Program-made: the position numbers and the translations under genes
Source of the DNA: Deltaproteobacteria bacterium
Lineage (GTDB): Bacteria > Desulfobacterota > Desulfuromonadia > Geobacterales > Pseudopelobacteraceae
Assembly: GCA_019162745.1 (NCBI GenBank)
Contig: JAFLLC010000122.1
Span: 1 to 64,000 of the forward strand
Reading direction: 5' to 3'
DNA: 64,000 nt
The notes under the pieces: generated by a model
Told to the model about the DNA's origin: nothing
Database searches by the model: none
What the model saw: the letters and a program-made list of their open reading frames with translations, nothing else
Shown here: piece after piece, positions 1-9,050 of the stretch
Layout: each line of letters opens with the position of its first letter
How positions within the stretch are numbered: the first letter of the stretch is position 1

Positions 1-92
1 TTTTTATTTCATCTGGAATAGCGTGCAGTTGAAAATGACTTTGACGAAACCCTGACCACTCGGGGAGTTTTGCCAAATGACACAGCAGCCGG
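1..92. other. Window edge, no gene seen
   Basis: I see no convincing reading frame or repeat in these bases. They follow the 3' end of the small membrane-protein gene that reads leftward. Confidence 0.4.
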
Positions 93-416
93 CTATTGTT
101 CGCTCCTGAACCTGAGTATATCGATGACTGAAAACGTCCAGACCATAAAAAACGCCGCAAGCACCGCCTTGCCAAAACCGGCGCCTCCATCAAGTCCCTT
201 CATCACCTCGGATGGCGTTATAGCAATTGTACCGCCGGCAATATGAGCCGCAATCACCGGTGAAAGGGCGCGCAACAGGACAAACAGTGCGACTATCAGC
301 ACCAGGTTGACGAGAATGATGATTATCCCTCCAGCCATTTTTCGGCCGAGATAGAGCTGACCGAGTCCCGGCAGCACCAGCGCCGAAAGCAGCAGTGCCG
401 TCATCTTTTTTTTCAT
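93..416 (-). CDS. Small membrane protein, two to three TM segments
   Basis: This encodes a hypothetical inner-membrane protein of about 107 residues. The ATG at 414-416 is preferred because GGAAGAGGAAC lies just upstream and the protein then begins MKKKMTALLLSALVLPGLGQ. The first helix ends in a PGLGQLYLGRK stretch typical of small TM2/DUF5683-like proteins. A long hydrophobic segment follows at about residues 28-50, and a last one near the C-terminus contains FFMVWTFSVIDI. A longer frame reaches 482, but its added residues are polar and have no start signal. It is divergent from the YggT gene. No catalytic motif is visible and the function is unknown. Confidence 0.6.
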   Translation of the reverse strand: MKKKMTALLLSALVLPGLGQLYLGRKMAGGIIIILVNLVLIVALFVLLRALSPVIAAHIAGGTIAITPSEVMKGLDGGAGFGKAVLAAFFMVWTFSVIDILRFRSEQ

Positions 417-566
417 AATCAGTTCCTCTTCCCGCAGCTCTGTTATTTTATCCTGGATCGGCAGCCGATGATGCCGATCCACCGGTAACAGCCGTTTCTG
501 TTTTGACTTTGCACCGGCATTAAGGCATAGTGAAAGCTATTTTACCCTTTATTTCCGGAGTGGACA

Positions 567-893
567 ATGGTTCTGATTGCAAACATACTGCTGGCGCTGG
601 CTAAACTGATTGAGCTCTCCAGCGGACTATTAACTATCTACAAATACATCCTGCTTGCCAGCGTTGTTGTCTCATGGGTTAACGCCGATCCATACAATCC
701 GATCGTTAATTTCATCTATCGTGCCACAGATCCGGTACTGCGCCGCATCCGCAGGCATATGCCCGATACCGGCGCACTGGATCTTTCGCCTTTGGTTGCC
801 TTTGCCGCAATCTATATCCTGCAGATAATTTTCTTCGATACCGCTTACCATTATCTGATGAGTACCAGCATGACGCTCAAAATGGGGAACTGA
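567..893 (+). CDS. YggT family membrane protein
   Basis: A 108-residue integral membrane protein of the YggT family (one YggT unit rather than the two found in E. coli). Helices lie at about residues 3-40 and 76-96. They are separated by the family signature around SWVNADPYNPIVNFIYRATDPVLRRIRR, seen as the core pieces DPYNP and TDPVL. Members are often found near cell-division or proline-synthesis genes (proC, yggS), but neither is present here. The start follows a good AG-rich site (ccggag) and the gene looks complete. The biochemical role of the family is poorly defined; links to osmotic stress and division in other bacteria are general knowledge, not seen here. Confidence 0.85.
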   Translation: MVLIANILLALAKLIELSSGLLTIYKYILLASVVVSWVNADPYNPIVNFIYRATDPVLRRIRRHMPDTGALDLSPLVAFAAIYILQIIFFDTAYHYLMSTSMTLKMGN

Positions 894-960
894 CCCACAG
901 GAATAAGCAACCGGGAACGGGCTTACAACTTTGAATTTCCTACTGCATAAACCAAAAAAA

Positions 961-983
961 AGCCCCGGAGAGTATCCGGGGCT
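961..983 (-). terminator. Rho-independent terminator after the cold-shock gene
   Basis: The stem AGCCCCGG pairs with CCGGGGCT around a short loop. On the minus strand the stem is followed by an eight-base T run. It lies 25 bases past the cold-shock stop codon and could also stop transcripts arriving from the YggT gene on the other strand. Confidence 0.85.
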
Positions 984-1007
984 TTCAATTCTGATACAAC
1001 GTTGGCC

Positions 1008-1208
1008 TTAAATTCTTGTTACGTTCGCGGCCTGAAGCCCTTTCGGACCCTTTGTTACTTCAAAAGTTACTCTATCGCCTTCTGCAAGGGATTTGAAACC
1101 TTCGCCTGCGATTGCGGAGAAGTGACAAAATACATCCTCGCCACCTTCCTGCTCAAGAAATCCAAAACCCTTGCTGTCGTTAAACCATTTAACTGTTCCG
1201 TTTACCAT
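1008..1208 (-). CDS. csp: Cold-shock domain protein (CspA family)
   Basis: A complete 66-residue cold-shock protein: a single OB-fold that binds single-stranded nucleic acid and melts RNA structure. RNP1 reads KGFGFL at residues 13-18 and RNP2 reads DVFCHFSAI at about 25-33. The start begins [17 protein letters not shown], as in the family. A clear AGGAG lies upstream. It has its own promoter (1270-1297) and a strong terminator (961-983), so it is probably monocistronic. It follows miaA at the position where hfq is often found in proteobacteria. A 12-base palindrome (1246-1257) falls in the leader and may affect folding or cold-regulated translation; that last point is inference. Confidence 0.97.
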   Translation of the reverse strand: MVNGTVKWFNDSKGFGFLEQEGGEDVFCHFSAIAGEGFKSLAEGDRVTFEVTKGPKGLQAANVTRI

Positions 1209-1269
1209 GTGCTTACTTCTCCTGATTCTTCTTAATGATTTTATCCGGATAAATCCGAACTTTTATTAC

Positions 1270-1297
1270 ACTATCAGTATCGTATAAACGATGTCAA
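1270..1297 (-). promoter_or_regulatory. Sigma-70 type promoter of the cold-shock gene
   Basis: On the minus strand a perfect TTGACA (1292-1297) is followed after about 16 bases by GATAGT, a 4/6 match to TATAAT. Between them lies ATCGT-TTAT-ACGAT, an inverted repeat with 5-bp arms that could be an operator. The predicted leader is about 55 bases and carries a CGGATAAATCCG palindrome before the ribosome site. Confidence 0.55.
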
Positions 1298-1307
1298 GCA
1301 AATTAAA

Positions 1308-2231
1308 TCATGATCTGATTTTTTTATGGATGATTTCCCGTGCCTGTGTCAGTTGGTCCGCCTCCCCATCGATCCAGTTGATGGTAACACCATGACGCTC
1401 CATCCGCCGAAACCAGTTCCCCTGCCGTTTGGCAAAATTGTGAATCGCGCTGTTCAGCCTCTGGAACAGGTCATTTTTATTCATCTCACCCCGGAGATAC
1501 GCCCCCACATAACGGTACTCAAGCCCGTAATAATCGAGCCTTTCCCACACCACACCGCAGGTATGCAACCGTTCCACCTCTTCTATCATGCCGCTATCAA
1601 GGCGCTCCCTCAGACGGTCGGTTATACGCCGACGCAAAGCTTCGCGCTCCCACTGGATCCCGATAACAGACGACCTCATCCGGGGGAACGGATCACAGCT
1701 TGAAATACCTTCTGCCTCTCCGTGGGCAATTTCGATCGCCCTGACAGTACGCTCCCGATCAAGCAGATCGGTACTGTTATGCTGCTCCGGCTTGAGGCGG
1801 CGCAACTCCTCTACCAGCTCGGCATCGCTCTTCGCCGCCAGCTCACTCCGCAGAGATTCATCCCGTGGCACCGCAACCATGCGATAGCCGCGCAGGGCGG
1901 CATCCAGATACATACCGCTCCCGCCGCAGAGAATCGGAAAGCCGCCCCGTGAGGTGATTTCTGCAAAAGCTTTCAGAAACCTGCGCTGGAAGTCAAAGAC
2001 GCTGAATTCCTCGCCGGCGTCCAGAATATCGATCAGATGATATGGCAGCCGACCGTATTCATGGAGGTCCTTGCCGCTGCCGATATCCATACCACGGAAA
2101 ACCTGGCGTGAATCGGCAGAAATGATCTCGCCGCCGAACTCCCCCGCCAGAGCAACGGCCAGGCGCGTCTTGCCGGAAGCGGTCGGACCGAGAACCACAA
2201 TGATATCATGCACGGCAGATAGATCAGTCAT
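1308..2231 (-). CDS. miaA: tRNA dimethylallyltransferase MiaA
   Basis: A 307-residue MiaA, of normal length, which transfers a dimethylallyl group from DMAPP to N6 of A37 in tRNAs reading UNN codons. The P-loop GPTASGKT lies at residues 15-22. The ISADSRQVFRGMDIGSGK segment at about 37-54 is the conserved substrate region, and the C-terminal RQGNWFRR block matches the tRNA-binding end. Its ATG lies inside the end of uvrC with an 8-base overlap (ATGACTGA), which suggests translational coupling. uvrC-miaA pairing is unusual relative to mutL-miaA-hfq, but the protein itself is unambiguous. Confidence 0.96.
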   Translation of the reverse strand: MTDLSAVHDIIVVLGPTASGKTRLAVALAGEFGGEIISADSRQVFRGMDIGSGKDLHEYGRLPYHLIDILDAGEEFSVFDFQRRFLKAFAEITSRGGFPILCGGSGMYLDAALRGYRMVAVPRDESLRSELAAKSDAELVEELRRLKPEQHNSTDLLDRERTVRAIEIAHGEAEGISSCDPFPRMRSSVIGIQWEREALRRRITDRLRERLDSGMIEEVERLHTCGVVWERLDYYGLEYRYVGAYLRGEMNKNDLFQRLNSAIHNFAKRQGNWFRRMERHGVTINWIDGEADQLTQAREIIHKKIRS

Positions 2232-4056
2232 CGTGCAGCCCCCTCTGTACAGCCTCTGCCGCTGTCCTGTTCATCCCCGGGACCGACAGGATTTCCTCCA
2301 GAGTTGCCTCTTTGATACGCTGCAGGCTGCCGAAATGTTTCAGCAGCGCAGTCCGGCGTTTTGGTCCGATCCCCGGCACCGCTTCGATCCCCGAGGCGAC
2401 CCCTTCTTTCCCGCGCAGTTTACGGTGGTAGCCAATGGCAAAGCGGTGCGCTTCATCACGGATAGCCGCCAACAGAAGCAGGGGCGCCGAGCTTTGACGG
2501 AGTACGACCGGGTTCTTCCTGCCGGGGAGAAATACCCGTTCGGCACTTTTCCGGACAGCTTGCGACGAAGCGTCATGCAGAACCCGGCTCTTGGCCAGCG
2601 ACACCAGATCAAAACTTCCCGCCAAGCCCAACTCGTCAAGTATCTCCTGCACGGCATTCAGCTGTCCGATCCCCCCATCAACGACAACAAGATCTGGCAG
2701 TGGGCTCTTTTCTCCGCTGTCGGCGCGAAAACGGCGCAGAAAAACTTCCCGCAGCATGGCAAAGTCGTCCTGACCGCTAACGGTCCGGATACGATAGTGG
2801 CGGTAGTTCTGCCGGTCGGCCCTGCCGGAGGTGAACACAACGCAACTCCCGACCGAAAAACGCCCCTGAATGGTTGAGATATCGTAGCACTCAATCCGTC
2901 GGGGGATCCGGGCCAAATGCAGCCGCATCGAGAGATCGACCAGTACAGCTTCGGCGCTCTTTTCCTTTTCATCGCGCTCCCGGCAGGCAGACATCGCATT
3001 CTTACCGGCCAGAGCGACCAACCCGTGTTTTGTTCCCCGCTGCGGGAGGAGCAGCGACACCTTGCTCCCCTTCAGCTCTCCAAACAGTTCGGCCAATGCC
3101 CCACGCTCCTCTATGTCGAGCGGGAGCAGAATCTCTTCCGGGATAAAAACAGCACCGGTGTAATACCTCTGCAGAAATTCTGCAATGGCTGTTGCATCGT
3201 CCAACTCCCAGGAAACGGTGAACAGACGGCTGCCGTTGAGAACCCCGGCGCGGATAAACAGCAGGGCAAACTCGACCCGGCTCCCGTCTCGGTAGAAACC
3301 AACCGCGTCACTGTCGCCGCCGGGCAGCACTACTTTCTGTTTTTCGACCGTCACCGCAATGGAATGAAGCAGATTTCTCCAGCGGGCGGCCTCTTCATAG
3401 AGCATCTTCCCGGAGGCCTCGACCATGCGCCGCTTAAACTCGGCGACAAGCTGCCTCCCTTTTCCCTCCAGAAAGAGCATCGCGCCTTCAACCAGAACCG
3501 CGTAAGCCTCCCGGGTTATCAGGGCATGGCAGGGGGCGCTACACTGGCCGATCTGGTGGTACAGACAGGGGCGCCTGCGGGACATGCAGGTGGCAAGCGG
3601 ATAGTGCCGCAGCGGAAACATCCGGATCATCTGCCGTAGGACTTCACGTGCCGCAGCACTTGAGGAGTATGGGCCGAAATAGCGCGCCCCGTCATTTGAA
3701 CGCTTGCGGACAATCGTAAAGCGCGGGAACTCTTCACACGGATCAAGGCGCAGTGAAAAATAGGTCTTGTCATCCTTGAGATCCATGTTGTAGCGGGGAT
3801 GGTGTCGCTTGATAAGGGTGTTTTCAAGCAGCAGCGCCTCTTTCTCGGTATCGGTCAGCACAACCTCTATATCAGCAACTTTATTCATCAGAAATTTGAC
3901 GTGGTAGCGCGAATCGCCTGACTGGTTGAAGTATGATCGCACCCGCTGGCGGAGACTGCGGGCTTTGCCGACATAAATTATCTCACCGGCAAGGTCGCGC
4001 ATCAGGTACACACCGGGTGAGGACGGAAACTGACGTATCTTTTCTTCGAGGTTCAT
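2224..4056 (-). CDS. uvrC: Excinuclease ABC subunit C
   Basis: UvrC, about 610 residues, makes both incisions around bulky DNA lesions once UvrA and UvrB have loaded. The N-terminal GIY-YIG nuclease shows GVYLM (residues 15-19) and IYVGKARSLRQRV (27-39). A UvrB-binding helix pair follows in the middle. The RNase H-like 3'... second nuclease half carries DLVVVDGGIGQLNA, and the C-terminus has tandem helix-hairpin-helix motifs (AVPGIGPKRRTALLKHFGS, then SVPGMNRTAAEAV). I use the ATG at 4054-4056, which gives MNLEEKIRQFPSSPG as in homologues. A frame extending to 4179 adds an unrelated 41-residue leader. It overlaps miaA by 8 bases. Confidence 0.96.
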   Translation of the reverse strand: MNLEEKIRQFPSSPGVYLMRDLAGEIIYVGKARSLRQRVRSYFNQSGDSRYHVKFLMNKVADIEVVLTDTEKEALLLENTLIKRHHPRYNMDLKDDKTYFSLRLDPCEEFPRFTIVRKRSNDGARYFGPYSSSAAAREVLRQMIRMFPLRHYPLATCMSRRRPCLYHQIGQCSAPCHALITREAYAVLVEGAMLFLEGKGRQLVAEFKRRMVEASGKMLYEEAARWRNLLHSIAVTVEKQKVVLPGGDSDAVGFYRDGSRVEFALLFIRAGVLNGSRLFTVSWELDDATAIAEFLQRYYTGAVFIPEEILLPLDIEERGALAELFGELKGSKVSLLLPQRGTKHGLVALAGKNAMSACRERDEKEKSAEAVLVDLSMRLHLARIPRRIECYDISTIQGRFSVGSCVVFTSGRADRQNYRHYRIRTVSGQDDFAMLREVFLRRFRADSGEKSPLPDLVVVDGGIGQLNAVQEILDELGLAGSFDLVSLAKSRVLHDASSQAVRKSAERVFLPGRKNPVVLRQSSAPLLLLAAIRDEAHRFAIGYHRKLRGKEGVASGIEAVPGIGPKRRTALLKHFGSLQRIKEATLEEILSVPGMNRTAAEAVQRGLHDD

Positions 4057-4214
4057 GATCGCAATCCTACCTGTTTGCATCTGGAATTGGAAGACTCTTG
4101 GCAGGGTATACAATTGCCCGATTATGCGGCAGTTGCCGATTATTATGGCATACTGTATGACTACTTGATGCGCAGACACCCTGTGTAATCAATTAGTTAC
4201 CAGATTTTAACTGT

Positions 4215-4230
4215 TGGCCGCTTTCTTGCT
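4215..4230 (+). promoter_or_regulatory. Sigma-54 type promoter of amt
   Basis: The sequence TGGCCGCTTTCTTGCT carries GG and GC exactly ten bases apart, as required at -24/-12, with the TTGCT box intact. Transcription would start near 4241, about 40 bases before the amt start. Nitrogen-regulated amt genes commonly use sigma-54 with NtrC, which supports the assignment. Confidence 0.65.
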
Positions 4231-4281
4231 TCAGCAAAAAGCGCCCAACGACGGGCAGCAGATACCAACGGGGGTATATGT

Positions 4282-5502
4282 ATGGATTCCATGTCAACGG
4301 TGACAGGTCTTAAAAGCAGTGCGGATGTTCTTTTTCTTATGCTGGGCGCCGTAATGGTGTTCGCGATGCACGCCGGTTTTGCCTTCCTTGAAGTCGGTAC
4401 CGTGCGTAAAAAAAACCAGGTGAATGCCCTCGTAAAAATACTCACCGATTGGTCGATTTCAACGGTTGTTTACTTTCTGATCGGCTTTCCGATCGCCTAC
4501 GGTATCTCGTTTTTTAAACCAGCTAGAGAACTGCTCGGTGCATCTCGTGGGTATGACCTTGTTCATTTCTTCTTCCTGCTCTGTTTCGCCGCCTGTATTC
4601 CCGCGATTATTTCCGGCGGCATCGCAGAGCGGGCCAAGTTCTGGCCACAGGTAACCGCCGGCGCCATCTTCGCCGGGATCTCCTACCCAACCTTTGAATC
4701 GCTGATCTGGGGACAGAACGCCGCCGGTTTGCAATCGTTTTTTAAATCAATAGGCGGTGCCGAATTCCATGACTATGCCGGTTCCGTGGTCGTCCATTCC
4801 ATCGGCGGCTGGATCGCACTGCCGGCGGTGATCATCCTCGGGCCGCGCATGGGGCGCTATGTTCGCGGTAAATCCCACCCTATCCTGGTCAGCAACATCC
4901 CCTTTCTCTCCCTCGGATCTTGGGTCCTTGCGGTCGGCTGGTTCGGCTTTAATGTCATGAGCGCAGGAAATCTGGAAAAGATATCCGGTTTGGTGGCGGT
5001 CAACTCGCTGATGGCAATGGTCGGCGGAGTCATTGCCGCTCTGATCGCAGGCAAAAACGACCCCGGTTTTATTCATAACGGAGCCCTGGCCGGACTGATT
5101 GCGGTCTGTGCCGGCAGCGACATCATGCACCCGCTGGGAGCTTTTGCGGTCGGCTGCATCGCCTCGGTAATTTTTGTCTACGGTTTCCATTTTGAGCAGG
5201 AAAAACTCAAGATCGACGATGTACTGGGAGTATGGCCGCTGCACGGCATCATCGGCACCTGGGGTGGGATTGCCGCCGGAATTTTCGGGCAGAAGTTTTT
5301 AGGGGGAATGGGTGGCGTCAGTTTCGTTTCCCAACTTGGAGGGAGCATGCTTGCGGTTGTTTTCGCACTGGGCAGCAGCTTTGCCGTCTACACTGTTCTT
5401 CACAAAACCGTCGGAATAAGACTCAGTCAGGAAGATGAATTTAACGGGGCCGACATTTCAATTCACCACATCGGAGCCTACCCGGAAGACAGCATTCGTT
5501 GA
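4282..5502 (+). CDS. amt: Ammonium channel/transporter Amt
   Basis: A 406-residue Amt/Rh-family channel in the inner membrane with 11 predicted helices. Asp164 and His172 in HDYAGSVVVH keep the spacing of the E. coli AmtB recruitment Asp and first pore His (D160 and H168). The second pore His is His321 in the HGIIGTWGG motif. The usual glnK (PII) partner gene is not adjacent, so regulation by PII would have to act in trans. The N-terminus lacks an obvious cleaved signal and begins in a helix after a short lead. A sigma-54-like promoter lies upstream, and GGGGGT precedes the ATG at a short distance. The gene stands alone. Confidence 0.95.
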   Translation: MDSMSTVTGLKSSADVLFLMLGAVMVFAMHAGFAFLEVGTVRKKNQVNALVKILTDWSISTVVYFLIGFPIAYGISFFKPARELLGASRGYDLVHFFFLLCFAACIPAIISGGIAERAKFWPQVTAGAIFAGISYPTFESLIWGQNAAGLQSFFKSIGGAEFHDYAGSVVVHSIGGWIALPAVIILGPRMGRYVRGKSHPILVSNIPFLSLGSWVLAVGWFGFNVMSAGNLEKISGLVAVNSLMAMVGGVIAALIAGKNDPGFIHNGALAGLIAVCAGSDIMHPLGAFAVGCIASVIFVYGFHFEQEKLKIDDVLGVWPLHGIIGTWGGIAAGIFGQKFLGGMGGVSFVSQLGGSMLAVVFALGSSFAVYTVLHKTVGIRLSQEDEFNGADISIHHIGAYPEDSIR

Positions 5503-5689
5503 GATCGTTTGCAGAACGGTTAAACCCTTTGAAAGCCGCCTGTCATAACGGCTGCTAACGTACTGACATTACGTTTCTTCCGTTGACAATGGCGCATGGA
5601 GGTGCTACTTAGGAGGCATTTTACCTGTAGCTAATATGTGCTCTCCGTGCGCTGTCTGCTGCGTAGCCGGCCAAAAGAGGTCAACTAAC

Positions 5690-8308
5690 GTGATATTATT
5701 GAAATTATGCCGCAACACCCTACCCCGGCTTCTGGTCATACTGGTCATAATTTCATCTCTGGCCGTACCTCCCGCTTTTTGTCAGGAGACGGAAGATTCC
5801 CAGGTTTTTATCGCCGGATTCAACGCTTACCAGCAGAAAGATTACGCCTCCTCAATCGAAAAGATGACAGAGGTGTTAGAAAAATATCCCGATACTCCCC
5901 TCAGGGATATGGCGCTGTTCTGGCTTTCCAGGTCCTACTACAAAACCGGTAACCAGCGGGAGGCGGCCCGCTATCTTTCCCAACTTTCCAAAGAATACCC
6001 CGATAACCCTCTTAAAAGCACTGTCGAAGACGAACTCCTCTTGCTGATGGCACGCTACGACAAAGGTGAACAGCTGCCGGTCGGTTCACCACCGGCCAAA
6101 CAACCTGACCTTCTGGCGGCCCAGAAAGCCAAGGTTGAGAAGGAGCGGGCGGCGGTTCAGGCTGAAGAAACGAAGCAGGCAGCAGATTTGGCTGAATATG
6201 CACGCGTTGCCGCACTCAAGCAGGCTGAAGAGAAGGGTGCTGCCGAGAGGAAGGAACGGGAGCGTACTGCCTTAGCCAAAGCCGAACAGGAGCGGATAGC
6301 GCTGGAGACAACAGTCCGGGAGAAAGCGGAGCAGCAGAGAATTGCAGCTATCAAGTCGGAAGAAGTGCGCAAGGTGGCCGAGCAGGACGAACTGCAGCGA
6401 ATCGCCACGGCCAGAGCAGAGGAAGCGAAACTGGTCGCCGCCGTTAAAGCCGAACAGGATCGCCAGGCCGCCGCCAGTGCAAACGAGGCGCTGAGAGTTG
6501 AAGCTGCCGCTGAAGCCGCACGTATCGCCGAGCGGAAAGCTGAAACGGCGCGCCTTGCCCGGATGCAGGCCGAGCGGGAGCGCAAAACGGCCGAACTTGC
6601 CGCAGCGGCCGAGGCCAGCCGGATGGCGGCAGTTAAGGCTGAAGAAGCGCGCCTGACTGAGCAAAAAAGTGCCGAAGATACAGCCAGAAGCGCAAGATTG
6701 GCGTACCGCGATAAAGCGATTGCACAGTATAAAACCATCATCGATAAATTCCCCACATCCAGGGCCGCTGCCACCGCCGCCGCAAAATTGCGTGAGCTTG
6801 GTGTTGCTGTCGCCTTGCCTGTCAAAGAGGCCGAGGCTCCTGCGCCGGAGAATGCCCAGATATTGCATCTCGAAGTTGCTCAATTTGCCGGCTTTGAATT
6901 TAATCTGTCGGCTCGCCCTGATGCTTATGTCGTTGGCCGCCCGATAGCGGTTCCGTTTGAAATTACCAATCGCGGTAACGGCAGCGATGCATTCTATCTG
7001 GAATCGGCCTTCCCGGCAGATTTCAAAGCCGGTTTTGCCGCGACAGCCACACCTGAAGTTGCAATCAGCCAAACTCCTTCCCTTGCACTCGGCGAGACCT
7101 TTAAAGGTGTCATCAATCTGGTCATCCCATCCGGCAGCATCGACGGCATGCGCATTACTCATCCGGTCAAAGCAGCTTCACGTCTGCTGGCAGAAGCCAG
7201 CCAGTCCCGTGAAGTCCGGCTTATAGCCTCCGCTCCCCTACTCCGTGCGGTGCTGCGCACTGAAAAAACCAGGCCTCTCCCGGGTGAAAAGGTACTGTAC
7301 CGCATTGCCATTCTCAACGTCGGCTCAACAGTTGCCGAGGATGTTACTTTGCGCCTTGACTTCCCGCCACAGCTCGAGCCGCTTGACTACGCCGCCGCCG
7401 GATTCAGGCAGGAGATGAAGTCAGCACTAGTATTGGATGGCTTGCAGGTCAAATCCGGGGAGAGCCGTGAATTCAGTGTCGAATTCCAGCTCAAAGGCGA
7501 CTCCCTTGCCGGTCAGGAGCTGCTGACCCGCGCCGAATTGATCAATAACCGACTCAAAACGTCCGCCGCCTTCGTTTCAAACACCTCCTTGGTAGAATCG
7601 CAACGAAGCATTTCAGTTCGCACCGGCTCGGATCGTTTGATAGCGATTCCTGGGCAGACGCTCAATGTTCCCTTTGTGGTTGCCAACAACGGCAACGTCA
7701 GGGAAAAATTCAGGATTACCTCTATCGTTACCGGCGCCAAGGAAGTGGTTGTTTTCAATGACCTGAACCGTGACGGTATGCGCCAGGCCGGTGAGCCTGC
7801 CATCAATGAAACCGGCCCTTTGGCCCCCCGTGAAGAAGCCAGTATTGTTGTGGAGATCAAGACGCCGCAAAGTGCTGCCGATGGCAGTCAGGGAAGCGTT
7901 CAGGTCTCGTTTGTATCAGAGGGGAATGCTGCTAGTTCGGCATCAGGCTTGACTGCATTGACCTATTCGAGGCCGGTTTTGAAGATGCTCATGGCGGGGG
8001 GTGACGTGCGACCCAAACCAGGTGACATCGCTTCATTTGATCTGACAATCACCAATAACGGCTCCAATCTCGCCCGGTCAGTGGAGTTACAGAGCGCATG
8101 GCCGGAACAGCTCGAACTGGTCGCTGCCGACCCTGTCACCAGTACTATCAGCAACGGAACCGTTATCTGGCGCTTCAAGGAAATGGGTGCCGGTGAAAAA
8201 CGGAGCATAAAAGTTTCATTCAGGGTAAAACCGGTTATCGGAGTCGGAACCGCCATCCAGGTCAAAAATGTTATGACCTACGAAGATCAACTGGGAAACA
8301 GGTATTGA
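5690..8308 (+). CDS. Exported TPR/coiled-coil protein with DUF11-type repeats
   Basis: A large envelope protein of about 872 residues. I choose the GTG at 5690-5692 because AAGAGG lies eight or so bases upstream and the product then starts directly with a signal peptide (LLVILVIISSLAVPPAFCQ). The ATG at 5636 would add 18 Cys-rich residues before it. Mature regions in order are: a tetratricopeptide-like segment (about 35-120, YbgF/CpoB-like); a long Ala/Glu/Arg/Lys coiled coil (about 150-345); a second short TPR-like motif (AIAQYKTIIDKFPTSRAA); and three or more immunoglobulin-like DUF11 domains (about 380-870) with GEKVLYRIAILNVGST and GDIASFDLTITNNGSN. It overlaps the start region of the following LysM gene by one base. 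The function is unknown; an envelope scaffold is a reasonable guess. Confidence 0.8.
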   Translation: MILLKLCRNTLPRLLVILVIISSLAVPPAFCQETEDSQVFIAGFNAYQQKDYASSIEKMTEVLEKYPDTPLRDMALFWLSRSYYKTGNQREAARYLSQLSKEYPDNPLKSTVEDELLLLMARYDKGEQLPVGSPPAKQPDLLAAQKAKVEKERAAVQAEETKQAADLAEYARVAALKQAEEKGAAERKERERTALAKAEQERIALETTVREKAEQQRIAAIKSEEVRKVAEQDELQRIATARAEEAKLVAAVKAEQDRQAAASANEALRVEAAAEAARIAERKAETARLARMQAERERKTAELAAAAEASRMAAVKAEEARLTEQKSAEDTARSARLAYRDKAIAQYKTIIDKFPTSRAAATAAAKLRELGVAVALPVKEAEAPAPENAQILHLEVAQFAGFEFNLSARPDAYVVGRPIAVPFEITNRGNGSDAFYLESAFPADFKAGFAATATPEVAISQTPSLALGETFKGVINLVIPSGSIDGMRITHPVKAASRLLAEASQSREVRLIASAPLLRAVLRTEKTRPLPGEKVLYRIAILNVGSTVAEDVTLRLDFPPQLEPLDYAAAGFRQEMKSALVLDGLQVKSGESREFSVEFQLKGDSLAGQELLTRAELINNRLKTSAAFVSNTSLVESQRSISVRTGSDRLIAIPGQTLNVPFVVANNGNVREKFRITSIVTGAKEVVVFNDLNRDGMRQAGEPAINETGPLAPREEASIVVEIKTPQSAADGSQGSVQVSFVSEGNAASSASGLTALTYSRPVLKMLMAGGDVRPKPGDIASFDLTITNNGSNLARSVELQSAWPEQLELVAADPVTSTISNGTVIWRFKEMGAGEKRSIKVSFRVKPVIGVGTAIQVKNVMTYEDQLGNRY

Positions 8309-8309
8309 T

Positions 8310-8999
8310 ATGCCACACTGCAACCGCAATGCTATCGTCATCGCGCTCATAACCTGTATGGCACTGCCGGCCTGGGGTGAGCAGTCCTTCCTTTATTCCC
8401 CCCGCCCTGTCACCCCGGGTCAGAGTACAGCTTCGCCAGATGGCATCCTTGTCCGGGAGATCGAGATCCAGAAGGGTGACACTCTCACCGGCCTGTCACG
8501 CAAGTTCAACGGGCGCGGGATGTATTTCCCCCAGATTCTGCTGTTCAATTCGATAAAGAACCCTGACCTGATTTATACCGGGAAAACTCTGCGGATCCCG
8601 GTAATGCAAAAGGACCGGGCAGCAGTAACTTCAGCTGTTCCGGCTCCAGCTCAAGAGCTTTCCTTGGGTGACTTGAAAAAAGTTGCAAACGGTATTAACG
8701 GCACGAAGCGTAAAAGGGCCAAAACTGCCGCTAAGGTGGATAAAAATCCGGCGCATAATCTTCCGGCCGTTGCCACTCCCGCATCATTGCAGCCGGAAGC
8801 AGGTAAAGACACCAAAGGCACCGCGTCAGCCGCAGGCCAGGAAATCTTCGAAGCGGCGGTAATGGCGTATCGACAGGACGATTGCCGTACCGCTGTTGAA
8901 CTGTTTGATAGCTACCTGGCAGACAATCCCGGATCACCTCTGGCCGCTGATGCCAATCTGTACAAAGCCGATTGTTATTTGAAGTTGTCTGCCCAATAA
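8310..8999 (+). CDS. LysM-domain periplasmic protein with C-terminal TPR
   Basis: A 229-residue secreted protein. The signal peptide ends near PAWGEQ (residues 20-25). One LysM domain lies at about 48-92 (IEIQKGDTLTGLSRKFN to GKTLRIPV), which binds peptidoglycan. The linker is rich in Lys, Ala and Pro. The last 55 residues form a tetratricopeptide unit (AAVMAYRQDDCRTAVELFDSYL) similar to YbgF/CpoB C-termini. It starts immediately after the DUF11 protein's stop, so both are likely made from one transcript and work in the same compartment. No enzyme domain is present, so it is more likely an adaptor than a hydrolase. Confidence 0.85.
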   Translation: MPHCNRNAIVIALITCMALPAWGEQSFLYSPRPVTPGQSTASPDGILVREIEIQKGDTLTGLSRKFNGRGMYFPQILLFNSIKNPDLIYTGKTLRIPVMQKDRAAVTSAVPAPAQELSLGDLKKVANGINGTKRKRAKTAAKVDKNPAHNLPAVATPASLQPEAGKDTKGTASAAGQEIFEAAVMAYRQDDCRTAVELFDSYLADNPGSPLAADANLYKADCYLKLSAQ

Positions 9000-9050
9000 G
9001 CCGCTATTTATTCTCGCATCACGTTACGCACCCTATGAGGTACATACGCA

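Noticed and set aside
1002-1235. A plus-strand frame opposite the cold-shock gene
   Set aside because: It overlaps the terminator and the complete cold-shock gene, has no ribosome site, and encodes a Cys-rich peptide without a family.
6157-6825. A minus-strand frame rich in Ser, Ala and Arg opposite the coiled-coil segment
   Set aside because: It is the complement of Glu/Ala/Lys codons in the DUF11 protein and has no family features.
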